Source: Stenogyne calaminthoides (taxonomy: Eukaryota > Streptophyta > Magnoliopsida > Lamiales > Lamiaceae). Taken from it: DNA of 64,000 nucleotides. Made by a program: the position numbers and the translations under genes. Positions 47,844 through 59,257 of the stretch are shown here, piece by piece; positions within the stretch are counted from its first letter, which is position 1; every line of letters begins with the position of its first letter. The notes below the pieces were generated by a model. It saw only the letters and a list, made by a program, of their open reading frames with translations. It did not search any database and was not told where the DNA came from. The DNA lies in NCBI GenBank assembly GCA_037126765.1, contig JBBCBC010000001.1:19858622-19922621 (forward strand), read 5' to 3'.

Positions 47844-49633
47844 TGTTAGTGTTAGTGTCCTAGAGACAATCTATTGTAAGGACATAATACTCGATGATAT
47901 TCAGTTTGATTTAATATTATAGTTCATTTAATATTAATGTATGTCAATACACTTGTTTGAATATTATGTTTGATTGTTTGCATTTATTCATGCAATCCCA
48001 TGAGTCATTGTTGTCATTGAGGTTGTGAGAACTCAGATGATTTAAGCATGATTCTCAAATGGACCCGAACAAAGGATCATCAAGAATGGGATATTGATGA
48101 TGCAATGGAGATTGGTGTGCGATTTGCATCATACTCTTAGAGAGTGTAGTAGGATCTCACTTACTACGAGATACTAGGTATCTCATGGTGGATGCACAAA
48201 TACCTTAGAGGGTATTGGTATACCCATCCGAGAAACCGTTTAATGTAAGTCCACAATATGTGTCTACGGGTGTCTCGGTTAGTGGAAGCGATGTGATACT
48301 CCTTTGACTTGAGGTCAATACGCACGACATGTGTGGAGTGATGAACTTTGACCATGACCGACGCTTGCACCCGTCTATGGGTAGATATGGCTTGGATTGG
48401 GTTCATCACGAAGTGCATGTGCGTGGTAGTTGAGTCAAGAATATGATTCATTCCTTAATGTGGATTTAGAGAGAATACTAATCTTCTCATCATAATTGGA
48501 TCAAAGTCATCGGCCGATGCACGTCAACTTAGACTTTGTGGCTAAGTCTGACATACATGATCAATTAGTGATTAGAGACAGGGACGGATCCAGGAATTCT
48601 TTCCAAGGGGGGCGAATTTTTCCATTGGGTAAGGGTGACAAAATTTTAAAATCCCAACGGGGGCGAAATGACAATATTTAACGATTTTAGAGCATAAATA
48701 TAAAATTTTCAACATATATAACACAAAAAAATTTAATCCCAAGGGGGGCGACCGCCCCCCGGCGCCCCCCCTAGATCCATCCCTGATTAGAGATAATATG
48801 ATTAAGTTATTTGAATAGACACTTCATCATGTTCAAGACTTAATCGAGTATTCGTGAATGAAAGGAGGAAATCGTAATAGCCCATGTTTGATTCTGGTAG
48901 TTGCGTTTCTAAACGTACCTCGTATATTGAGAATGTCGATTTATTGTCTATGGTTCAATTAAGACCGTTAATTTCACTAATCGCTCAATATATGAGGGCA
49001 TATGAGTCACACAACAAGTAGTTCCCTTTTACGGATTATAGTTGGTTGATTAAATGTTAAATTGGATTTAATATTTAATTTATGGAGAATTAATTAATAA
49101 TAGATTAATTTGGAATTAATTATTATTAATGTTTAATTAAATTAGATTTAATTAAATAGGATTCCCAATAATAATATATGGAATATTATTATAGGATTTA
49201 ATATACATGGAATCAAATCCGTAGAGATTTGATATACATGAGAATTAAATTCGTAGAGATTTTATATGTAGGAAATAAATATAAGAGATTTATTCAAATA
49301 AAGATTAGGGATTTTATTTCCTAATCAGGTTAGCTTAAGATTTAAGTTGGACCTCTCCTATATATATGAGCTCTTGTTCAAATTCTCTCCATAAAATCTA
49401 GAGTTAGAATTTTCCTAGCAAATTCATCTCGGGATTCAACGCTGGCAAATCTGTGCAAGTCTGTGAACGAGGATTACGTAGATACCATAGTAGAGAAATA
49501 TGTGTACGGTTTACTGTAAGGTTTCTCTTTATGTTTATACGTATTCAATTATGCAATTATATGTTCGTTGTTGGTGAACTGTTTAATTCTGCTGCGCATG
49601 TATTACGTGTTTACGTGCCTCTAAATTCCAACA
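47844..49633 (-). mobile_element. Solo LTR, family C, in the RT gene
   Basis: On the minus strand TGTTGGAATTTAGAGG...ACACTAACA, with perfect duplication CTGTC (47839-47843 and 49634-49638). Same family as 10073-12757 but in opposite orientation. Own length about 1.58 kb after removing the MITE at 48579-48785. Confidence 0.9.
48579..48785. mobile_element. hAT-type MITE
   Basis: 207 bp with perfect 8-bp duplication ATTAGAGA (48571-48578 and 48786-48793). Ends CAGGGACGGATCCAGG and, inverted, CAGGGATGGATCTAGG. Interior G/C runs (GGGGGGCG, CGCCCCCC) pair with each other. It is the innermost of four nested layers. Confidence 0.9.
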
Positions 49634-50994
49634 CTGTCTATGACTCCTTTGGTGAATCCACTATCTACCAAGAACTGGGATAATGCATCATACCAGGCTC
49701 TAGGAGCTTATTTCAGGCCATAAAGAGCTTTTCTTAAACGGTACACTTGGTTGCCTTTTTCAAAGACATGAGGTTGTTCAACATAAACTTCCTCCGCTAG
49801 CACCCCGTTTAAGAATGCACTCTTTACATCCATTTGATACACAGTAAACTCTCTGTGGGCTACATATGCCAGAAACAGTCGAATGGCTTCCAGGCAAGCA
49901 ACTGGTGCAAAGGTCTCATCATAATCAGTTCCTTCTGATTGTGAATACCCCTTCGCAACAAGTCTTGCCTTATTTATGGTGATGACATTGTTCTCATCCC
50001 TCTTGTTCTTGAATACCCACTTGGTACCTATCACATCTTGATGAGTTGGTCTTTCTACCAGTTCCCAAACTTGATTCCTCTCGAATTGCTCTAATTCTTC
50101 TTGCATGGCTAGAATCCAGCTGGCATCTTGTAGAGCTTATTTTATTGTGGTAGGTTCCTTCAAACACAGATAGCAACAATACATAGCACTTTCACCAACC
50201 TGATGTCTAATTTGGACTCGGACATTAGGATTGCCGATTATCTGATCAGTCGGATGGTCTTTCAACCAAGTCCTTCTTTTCTAATGTATATCAGTTTGGA
50301 CATTATCATCCTCTTCTGATATTGAGTCACTAGAGGTTGGGAGTAGTACAATAATATGATTCACTTGGCATGGACAAGTCTCAGCTGATGTTGGAATCAT
50401 CATAGGCTGATGTCCGTCATTGGAACATCAGTGTTCCCACAACGAGATGGTTCGGTTCTTCTTATCTCGGTTGTGCCGAACTTCTTCATTGCGGTTATGC
50501 GTTACCTTAGGTCCGATTGACTGGTGAACCATTAAGATCAAGATTAGGGCATACACTGTTACATGATTTGATCCTTTTCTTTGATACTTAACTGATCCAT
50601 TTTCTTAGCATCAGTGCATGAGGTTGATCTCGAGTGCTTGCTTGTTACGAGAGGCGATTTCTCTTGTTTCGGAAGATGTCTCATCAAAAAGCGACATGAG
50701 GTGTCTCCTCCACAACTAGGGTTCGTCTATTGAACACCCTAAAAGCTTTGCTGATTGAGGAATATCCTAAGAATATACCCTCATCTGAATTAGCTTCAAA
50801 GGTTTTCAATTGACTTTTCCCATTGTTGTGAATAAAACACTTGCACCCAAAAATATGGAAGTAAGAAACACGAGGTTTTACGCCTTCCCACGATTCATAA
50901 GGGTTTTTGAAGTGAATCTTAGTTAGAGAACATACATTACGAGTGTGACATCACGGTGTTGATAATTTCGCTTGAAGCGGTTTGGAGTTGCATG

Positions 50995-51345
50995 TTAAAT
51001 TGACATTGTCGGGCGAACTTCTTTGAGTGTTTTGTTTCTCTGTTCTGCTACACCATTCAGTTGTGGTGTTCTGGCGGCTGATGTTTCATGTTGTATATCA
51101 AACTCAATGTAAAAATCAGTAATAAAGGAGTTCGGAAACTCTGTACATTTATCTGATCTAATTTTCACAATACTGACACCATTCTCATTCTGTAATCTCT
51201 TGAGCAGCTCAGGTATCTTTGTTGTAGTTTCATTCTTCTTATACAAGAATACAACCCAAGTAAATTTGGAATGATCATCTACGATCACCAGAGTGTATTT
51301 GCATCTGCTAAAACTAAGTGGTGTAACTAGTCCAAATAAATCCAT
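50995..51345 (-). pseudogene. Copia integrase core
   Basis: Reads MDLFGLV (first catalytic Asp), YTLVIVDDHSKFTWVVFLYK, KIRSDKCTEF (second Asp) and NGVAEQRN (Glu). Decay shows as C and Q in place of the usual G (RSDRGTEF) and R (AERRN). Frames before and after are broken. Confidence 0.85.
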
Positions 51346-51701
51346 GTGGAAGCGATTCGATTTTCTGGCTGGATCTTTGATCTGGGATCCCCTTGAATGA
51401 GGCTTTAACTTTTTTTTCCGCCGACATCGACATATATATGATCCTTAGAGAATACCTCATTCGGAGACCCTCAACCAGGGGACATCCTTGCTATCTTTGT
51501 TAAGAGTTTTAAAGTTCGGATGGCTCGTTCTCTTGTTCCGAGCTAAGCTAGCTAATTTGCTTTTGGAACTCTTAACAATCAGGCACGCATTATCTTGAAC
51601 AATTGTTCCAGTCTACAGTGTAGATCGTTCCCTTTCTGGAACCAGTTAGCAAAATCTGTTGAGTATCTCGATTCTTGATAGTGCATTGATCAGTCGAGAA
51701 C

Positions 51702-51986
51702 TCAACACTGAATCCATTGTCGCAGAATGTGAAATCGATAATGGTTGTGCTTCAAACCATCGACATCTGAGACTCGATAACACATGACATCATCATTCTC
51801 TAAGGTTCCGAATCCTCTGGTAAAACCAAAGTTATCATCACCAAAGAGTGCACGTGGGTCTTCTTGTTCTATGTATGAACTGGGGAGATGTTTGTTTCCA
51901 GTCATGTGTCTTGAGCATCCACTATCGATATACCAGATAGTTGCTTGTACACCTCCCTTATTGGTCAAACCCTCGCGATCCTGCAA
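51702..51986 (-). pseudogene. Copia protease fragment
   Basis: Contains WYIDSGCSRHMTGNK, the retroviral-type aspartic protease DSG site in its usual copia context, and FGDDNFGFTRGFGTL. A frame change after about DGLKHN leads into garbled sequence. Confidence 0.85.
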
Positions 51987-53085
51987 TCAAATCAGGCTTT
52001 AGGTACCCCTGTAGGATTGGGTTATGAGGGGTTAGTGTTACCTTTCGGGATCCAAACAAACAGGGCAGTTCTATAGAAATCATCAAGATCAGAAGGTCTA
52101 ATTTATCTCCCATAAGCATCTACATAATCATACATCTCTTCATGTGCTTTCTGGTCAGCATGATTATGAGTGTGAACCTTGGATGAATCAAAAGACTTGG
52201 GATTTTTTACGATGATGCATCTTCTTTTAATCGATGTGGTTCAGTGCGGATGTCACGAATTTTTTGGTTGAAGGGATAGGTACGACTACTACCATCAAAA
52301 GATTCATATCTATTTTGCACAAATGGTTTATGCAGTTTACCCTTGGCATGCTGGTTAGACAGCTTGACTTGATTAGGTTTCAGATTAGACTTTCCTTTGC
52401 GAGATTATCCTTTTTGATTCCTGATCTGCTGATCAGGTTGAGGTCTCTTCAGAAGAACGGGGTTCTTCTGTTGATTCCTCGGCTGATGCTTGATCAGATG
52501 GGGTCCATTTATGTTCCCTTTCAATCAGGCACTTGACTTTTCTGTTCAGCAGGTCTTTTTCCCTTCTTCGATACAGATTTGGCATATTGTGTATATTGTC
52601 CAGAAATCTTCCTAGATTCACTTTTGGAATGTGAACCAGGTTGAACATATGAGGATCCAGAAGGGCTATCAAACCCAATACTCTTCTTATCAGTTGACTT
52701 TCGAAAGTATCATGTTATTTCATCAACATTTTTAGAAGCTTCTCCAAAAATCTCTACTTTCTTTAGCAAACTGTCCTCAATTTGTTTTAGACTCTCATGC
52801 AGTTAGAAGAGTTCATCAAACTTAGCTTGATGGATTTTGAGATCATCGACTTCTTTATTTGTTGATAAACTTTGTTGTTCTTAACCATTTTACCATGATC
52901 GGAAGAGTGACTTTTCGAAACTCGATTCTGCAGTCATCTTCTGAACAATTTCAACTGATTTAAGTTCAGCAGCTTTACTTGCAGCATTATCTTTGATTTT
53001 GAATGTTCTCATCCTTTAGTTTATCGTTCTCGGCTTCCCACTATAGTATAAATGTCTCTTTGCATTAGAGATCATTAGCGATTGC

Positions 53086-54590
53086 TCATTGTAGAGTTGC
53101 GGGTCGATCTCTTGGCCAAAGTGTGCTCGGCCGCAACAGTGTGGAAACAGAAAACACCGAAGGTTTAGAGGTTACCTTAGTTTGATCAGCATTCTTTGCC
53201 ATAAGACAGATGTCGTCATCAGATGAGAACATCATATCGTCGAAGTCGTTGATATCATCAGTAGCGGTCATCAGGCAGAAGTCTTCTACAGATGAGTAAC
53301 CAGAATCATCTAAAGGCAGATAAGAGTCATCTATCCCAGATGTATCAGCAACCATGGCTTTTCTATCTATGTATCTTTGCTCTCTCATGTTCCGCTTATC
53401 TTCTATTTCTTTTGGAGTTAGGTCAGGGCAATTTGCACTGTAGTGACCTGGTTTCTGACAGTTGAAACATGCTCCAGGTTCCACGGAATTTCTTCTGCCA
53501 TGTGAATCATTTCTTCTGCAGGATCTGTCTGGTGACTTCCCAGTTTGCCTGTAATCAGAATTCCTTCTATCAGATCTATTGTCTTTTCTATCATCAGAAT
53601 GATCATCTCTCTTTTCTTCTCTGCGGTCATTTCTAAGATTATCTCTTTTGTCATCAGAACGATTCCTCTCTTGTGATCTGTAAGTAGATCTCCTATCTCT
53701 TCCTCTGCTGTTCTGATAGTCTCTATAAAATTTCCGATATTTTCTCAGTTGAATGTTGGATCTTACAAGCTTTCTGGTCAGCAAAGCAATCTGTTCAGCC
53801 TGACTCATGATATTTCCAATTGGTTCAGTAGACTTCGAACTGCTACTGGCTGCCTTGAATGCAACCGCTTTTGATGTGGCAGGTGTGACTTTAGCAGATG
53901 ACTCGTCTTCTTCTTCTTGACCTCTTTCAATCAGGTCGAATTCATGAGCCTTTAAACTTAGAAACAGGTTGCTTGGCTTCATTTTAGCAATGTCTTGGCA
54001 ATCCTTTATTACGGTTACTTTCATGTTCCATTTCTTGGTCAGGGACCTCAAGATCTTGTAGTTGATGTCTTTGTCAGACATTTCTCGTCCCAGTTCCCGA
54101 AGCTTGTTTACTGATATGGTAATTCTTCCATCGAGCTGATTTATGGTTTCATTTGGCAGCATCTTGAGTTTTTCAAACTTTACCAGTTCAGCTTGCAATC
54201 TGATGTCCTTAATCAGATCGTTTCCTTCGCATATCTCAGCAAGAGTATCCCACATCTGCTTGGCAGTCTTGAGATACTTGATCTTCTCTCGTGTTATCTT
54301 GTCCATCGTCTTCATGATGATATGTTTGGCTACAGTATCCAGATAGGACAATTTCCTTTCCTCGGCATCCATCAATGAAGGACTCTTTCTGATTCTGGCT
54401 CCAGTTGGATATTCTGGATCACCACCTTCAGCTGGGTTGTTGTAATAGATGATGATGGGTCTTTTTTCAAGAACTTCCATCATTCTGCTGCTTATCGCAC
54501 CCAGGTGGTTGCTTTCGTAGTATGGTCGGTCGGATACTCATCAATAGAGAACTTATCCAGATCATGATACATACCCGAAGTATTATCCAT
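53086..54590 (-). pseudogene. Copia gag (SIRE-like) with CCHC zinc knuckle
   Basis: The natural start is probably ATG 54588-54590 (MDNTSGMYHDLDKFS), followed by a stop near 54492. From 54483 the frame is open for 465 codons: a helical UBN2-type region (ILRSLTKKWNMKVTVI), a Ser/Arg/Asp-rich basic stretch (about residues 255-335), the knuckle CFNCQKPGHYSANC, and an acidic tail. It is the longest open frame in the window. Confidence 0.85.
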
Positions 54591-54733
54591 GCTGAATGTG
54601 AGTTTTGTAAACAGATGAGCTTTTAAAATAGGTTTTTCAAGATCTGTTCAAGTAACCACAATGGTTATTCCTCAAGAACCGATGATACTCAAAGCCCGAT
54701 TAGTGCAGAGAACCACTTTACTCGTACTCTTCT

Positions 54734-56268
54734 TGTAGGTCCCGAACGGGTTTTCGTGAGGGCAGAAGTCTAGAGGGAGGATGAATAGACTTCTAAAAAC
54801 TTTTGTGTGAAATCAGGTGTGAATAGCAAGTTGTCTGATTAGAGTGCGTGTGAATCAGTTTGGACTGATATCCAACTTACTGATCGCCTTAAAGCGGTCG
54901 ATTCGGTGTCTATCGGTTTAAGCGATGTCTTTGAAAAAGTTTTACCCGTGTGAAAAACCAGTTTGTTAAATCAGAATTCTAAGTTATCTGTTTTGAATCT
55001 AATGACAAAGTGTCAAACTGATCAGATAGGTTGCTTGGTGCAAAACTGATCCAGACTCAGAATATGCATGTAATATAGAAACAAGTAGTGTGCAAGATGT
55101 GTAAATCAAGTAAATCAGATAATACACACCATAATTTTTATAGTGGTTCGGACAACTTGTACTACGTCCACTCTTCCCTATCAGCAGGGGCACCAACTTA
55201 ACCAACTTGACTTAGTTTAATGTGTTAGTCCAACACAGTACAACATATGTTTCAAGAGTTCTCACTCAACCAATCTCAGAAATCAGAAACTAGAAACCCT
55301 AGTTTGAAATCTAGCTAACCAAACTTAACCTAACTTTTGGTTTGGGTTTAAGATTTGTTGTGTTCCAACTGGAAATATATCCTGCTATTTAGGTAGCCTA
55401 AAGCTATAGGATAAGATTTCTGTGCTAAGAACTATGGGATGAACATTTAGAAAATATTCTTGATTTTATGTTCTTCGTGCGGAAATTCTGTTTGCTTGAG
55501 CTTGATGATTATTTCTGTAACCTTACTATGAAGGTTTGATCCCATATATATAGGCAAGAAATCGAAACTAACCGTTGGAGAGCAATTTGAATTTCGGTCT
55601 ATTTAAGGTAGGATTGCAGGCTTGATGTGACGTGCACAGAGGTGGCATGGCAGAAAGCATGTAAGTTTGTCCTTTTTAGCCGTTTATTTGTGATCCGAAT
55701 CCCAATCCCACATTCGACTCGTGTCTACTGTTATTAACAATGTTTGCTTTACTTTAACTAAGGTTGACGTTCTTCTTGTCACGATGAGTTATTATGACTT
55801 GGTGAATCCTTTGGTTGTCACCGATTAAAAGTGACTGATCGATATAAGATCGATCGATCTACTGATTAGTCTTGATCTGAAGTTGTCTTAGCACAACTAG
55901 CAGACTTTTCTTCATTCTTCTGATGTAGGTCTTCTTGTCTTGTTCTTCTGGTAGTCATCTGATCTTCAGGTCTTCTAATTCTTCAGCTTGATGTCTTCAC
56001 CTGATCATCTGACTATCTGACTTATCTGATCTTCTGGTCTTCTGACTTGTCGATCTTCTGACTTGTCTAATCTTATGATCTTCTTCAAGACTTAACATAT
56101 ACATATTGAGTTCTCCCTCAGTATGTGACCTATCTATTACATCAGTTGTTTATACAACTAAGCTGGTCATCCTATCTTGATTTCTAAATCACCAGTCAGC
56201 TAACATGTTTGACTGGTCCTATTACAATCTGTTTTGGAACTTTCATCAAAACTACAATTTTCCCAACA
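54734..56268 (-). repeat. 5' LTR of the SIRE-like element
   Basis: 1535 bp. Small differences from the 3' LTR (for example an extra CAGAAGTCTAGAGG near 54767) show divergence since insertion. No canonical TGGTATCAGA primer site follows it. Confidence 0.9.
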
Positions 56269-57120
56269 AGTCGGACTCTGAAGAAGTTATCCTACCACAT
56301 CCAAGCGTCAAGAAAGTGGGTAACACTTAATTACTCTTGTATTAGTTAGTTTAATTTGTGTGTAAGATCTGAAATAAGCGATCTTCTGATCTTGCTCGAT
56401 TTTGCTCTGTGTTGATTCTGTTGTGTGGATTATCTTTGTGTGGAATTAAAATTTGTGTGGATTATCTTTGTGTGGAATTCTGTTTGTGTGGATTAGCCGG
56501 ATCGACGGGCCTTGGCATGTACTCATTTCTTCACATCAAATGACTTTCTTTAATGCATTAGTATATTGAATGTTATCCCACCGGGCTTCCTCCCTATAGA
56601 AGACTCATGATCTTCTTTAACGATTAATAGTCATGTTAATGACGAGATAGACGTGTGACTGACTGGGGAGACTTCTGTTAAACCTACTCAGTGTTTTTCA
56701 TAACATATGTAAGAAGTGGATTAAGTATTAGTTTGACCCACCCAAATTATGGTTTTGAATTATGTATGATTTTTATGGTAAGTGGTTGAATCTTTTGCAA
56801 ACTACTAGTTGGTCTTTTGAAAGGTTAAATTGTTATTTGAAATGTTTGGTTTCATAATTGTGCAAACATTGTTAGGTCAAGTAATCAAAACTTTTTCAAA
56901 GTGCTAGGATAATGTGCCGACCTTTTTAATATTAAAATTGCACGTATGACGGGTCTGTCCTAAGTGAAATCTTATTATATTAAGTTATTTATAACATACT
57001 TATGTTCATGTTAACCTAATTTCAAATTTGTCTTATTTAAGTAAGTGTTTGGCTTAGAAATGTGGGTAAGGCACGAGTTAGGCGCAAACAAGGTTAGACA
57101 CTTAATACAATAATATATAC

Positions 57121-57121
<1 letters not shown>

Positions 57122-57155
<34 letters not shown>
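57122..57155. repeat. (TA)n microsatellite
   Basis: About 17 uninterrupted TA units in the right part of the gypsy solo LTR. Confidence 0.95.
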
Positions 57156-57162
<7 letters not shown>

Positions 57163-57284
57163 AAAAATGACTTGTGTTTTCATAAATGTGGTCTTCCGCT
57201 TTAATCGCTTTAAGTATAAATTATTTAAACCTCAAATGATTTTCTCCTAAATGAGTGGCGCTAGTTTTGGGACACCACATTGAT

Positions 57285-57673
57285 TGTGAATGAGAGTACA
57301 ATGACATTTGAAGTAAATAAATGATGGTTGGTGGATAAAGATAAAATGACTTTTTTCATAAATAGAGTGTGCATAAGATTGATGGATGGACAAATAAGGT
57401 AAGTGTACATAAAATTGTTGGACGGATGAAGTATTTTATATCAATCTTGATACTACAATAATTAATGAATACTCTCTTCATTTTATAAAGATAAGACTTA
57501 TAAATTTTTTCACGTGTATTCCGTCCTGAATTAAGTTTTACATTTTATTATTTGAGTGTTTCAATTAAAATTTTGTATTTCATTTTACGGCAAGTCGTGG
57601 CCCCATTTTTTTTTAACAATTATTCATATTTTTACTCAAAATTACATTAATTGGCACTCAATTAATATTAAAA
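57285..57673. other. Intergenic stretch, no gene seen
   Basis: AT-rich. A word GGACGGATGAAGTA at about 57421 looks like the right end of a decayed Stowaway MITE whose left end was not found. Confidence 0.4.
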
Positions 57674-58310
57674 CTAGCACGTAACCCCGCGTACTACGCG
57701 AGATTTAAAATAATTTTTATATTTTAATATTATTTGTGCATATTTTCATTCATTTCTTATTCTAAATTACTTCCTCCCAATAAATTAGATGTCATACTCA
57801 TTTCAGTCTTATATACTATTATTTACATAATACATATAGTTTTGACATTTTCAACCATCCTTATCTCATATATGCCCCTAATAATTATTTTTTATGATTA
57901 TTAATTTTTTTTTCTACAAATATGTTATGTAAATAATTTTTTCAGCCAATAGTATTTATCGTTATAAATATTTCATGATAGAAAATTAAGGTTAATATTG
58001 ACATAAGAAAATTTAAATAATCATGAAAATTAACTATTATGGGTATATATGATATAATGGGGGGAGAAAATACCATAACGATATTTATTATATAAATATT
58101 TTAAAAGACTGAAAAGACATTAAGAAGAATGAGAAGGAGTAATTTAGAATAACAAATTAATGAAAATATACACATATAATATTAGAAAAAAAAACGTTTA
58201 TAATTGAATTTATCAAACTAATTAAATATTTGAAGTATTTAATTTAAAATTAATGATATAAAAACTATTTTCAATCTCGTGTAGACGTAAAACATCGGGT
58301 TACATGCTAG
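57674..58310. mobile_element. Long inverted-repeat element with Helitron-like ends
   Basis: Both ends start, read inward, with CTAGCACGTAACCCCGCG or CTAGCATGTAACCCGATG, followed by a GC-rich palindromic patch and AGATTTAAAATA / AGATTGAAAATA. Further in, ATTTTCATTCATTTCTTATT and CTAAATTACTTCCTCC recur inverted as CTAAATTACTCCTTCT and ATTTTCATTAATTTGTTATT. The whole 637 bp is thus an imperfect palindrome. Each end resembles a Helitron 3' terminus (hairpin then CTAG and T). Confidence 0.5.
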
Positions 58311-58607
58311 TGGTATTTAAAAAGAATAAGAGGGTAGTACAATTTTTTAAATTATGGAGTATGTGTTTAATATAAATTAATATATATGTTTTGAAGATGA
58401 AGTATTTTAAATATAGCAACCACATAAATAGTGGGTGATTCATAATTAATAGATAAGAGATAAATGGAAGGTAATATCAAAATTAAATAATGAATGACTG
58501 GAATTAAAAAATTAAAAACTAATAATAATATTATAAATAACTTCTCACAGAAATTCAGAGATTTGAAATAAAGTCACCATATGAATTGTGGTGATCCACC
58601 TTTAGTA
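58311..58607. other. Intergenic stretch, nothing recognised
   Basis: AT-rich sequence between two mobile elements with no ORF or repeat structure that I can support. Confidence 0.4.
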
Positions 58608-59257
58608 CAGTATAACCTCTATAAATTAATATAGTTAGGACCGAAAAAAATATTAATTTTAGAGAGGTATTAATTAATCGATAAATTAATAATTTATTAA
58701 TTTTAAAAGGTATTCTATATTCATTTAATTTAAATTAATTACATCAGAATTCATGATTTAAATTCAATTAATAGAGATATTAATGAGTATTAAATGTTAG
58801 GAACTTGAATCATCTTATTTAATGTTTAAAATTCAATTGAGGATGAAGCTCAAGATGATACGATACCATTAGAGCCAGTTACGCGAAAAGAAGCAATAGC
58901 AGCGGCGAAAATCCTTCATAATTTCTTTCTGCAGTCAACGAACGCCACATCAGAGCTTTTAAGTGCCATGAGAAAAGTGAGAGATGAGATTCATTTTGAT
59001 TTGAATTTCAATAGAAAACAATCAACACTAGAGTCATATTTTACTAAGTTGTCTTAGTTATCTTTGTAATTTTATGAGATTATTAATTTATGATGTTGAT
59101 GGGGCCCTTGTATTTTATAGGGGTCTTAAAAAATTATTATCTTATTAATTTATCGAAATTATTAATTTACGCTTGGGGCCCAAGTCGGGACCGGAGAAAA
59201 ATATTATTTTAGAGAGGTTATTAATCTATCTAGTATTAATTTATAGATGTTATACTG
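58608..59257 (+). mobile_element. Pogo/Tigger-like DNA transposon remnant
   Basis: Ends CAGTATAACCTCTATAAATT and, inverted, CAGTATAACATCTATAAATT, flanked by TA on both sides (58606-58607 and 59258-59259). 650 bp, containing only the C-terminal coding piece of the transposase. It derives from a larger element by internal deletion. Confidence 0.8.
58836..59057 (+). pseudogene. C-terminus of Tigger/pogo-like transposase
   Basis: 73 codons open to TAG at 59055-59057, with LHNFFLQSTNATSELLSAMR, then KVRDEIHFDLNFNRKQSTLE and SYFTKL. This is the usual end of plant jerky/Tigger-type (DDE superfamily, CENP-B-like) proteins. The start and the catalytic domain are missing. Confidence 0.75.

Larger units (their letters stand above)
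47545..50106 (-). pseudogene. Copia reverse transcriptase, split by a solo LTR
   Basis: N-terminal part 49708-50106 contains GTKWVFKNKRDENN, NKARLVAKGYSQ, YQMDVKSAFLNG (catalytic Asp) and LYGLK. A stop follows, then WYDALSQFLVDSGFTKGVID up to the LTR junction at 49639. It resumes at 47838 with IIKDGEDILMVQIYVDDIIF, the YVDD active site. Homology stops at about KMDPDE, where RNase H should follow but the accessory ORF does. The LTR insertion duplicated CTGTC within the RT codons. Confidence 0.9.
45387..56268 (-). mobile_element. Ty1/copia retrotransposon, SIRE-like, family B
   Basis: 10.9 kb with perfect duplication AGTCG (45382-45386 and 56269-56273). LTRs are 54734-56268 (5' on the minus strand) and 45387-46903. 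Internal order on the minus strand is gag, protease, integrase, RT, accessory ORF. RNase H is missing: RT runs directly into the accessory ORF near 47540. RT is further split by the solo LTR at 47844-49633, and stops and frameshifts occur throughout. It is a dead copy, yet the layout is clear. The large gag and extra downstream ORF fit the SIRE lineage. Confidence 0.9.
43466..57279 (+). mobile_element. Ty3/gypsy-type solo LTR, split by a copia element
   Basis: Starts TGTAACACCCC and ends TTTTGGGACACCACA, with perfect duplication TTGAT (43461-43465 and 57280-57284). Own length without 45387-56268 is about 2.9 kb. It is AT-rich, with no gag or pol, and holds the TA microsatellite at 57122. The length and TGTAACAC start resemble Tekay/Del-type chromovirus LTRs. 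Confidence 0.8.

Noticed and set aside
48164..48451. 95-codon minus-strand ORF
   Set aside because: It lies in the family C solo LTR; the related copy at 10073-12757 has a LINE insertion and changes there and no comparable frame.
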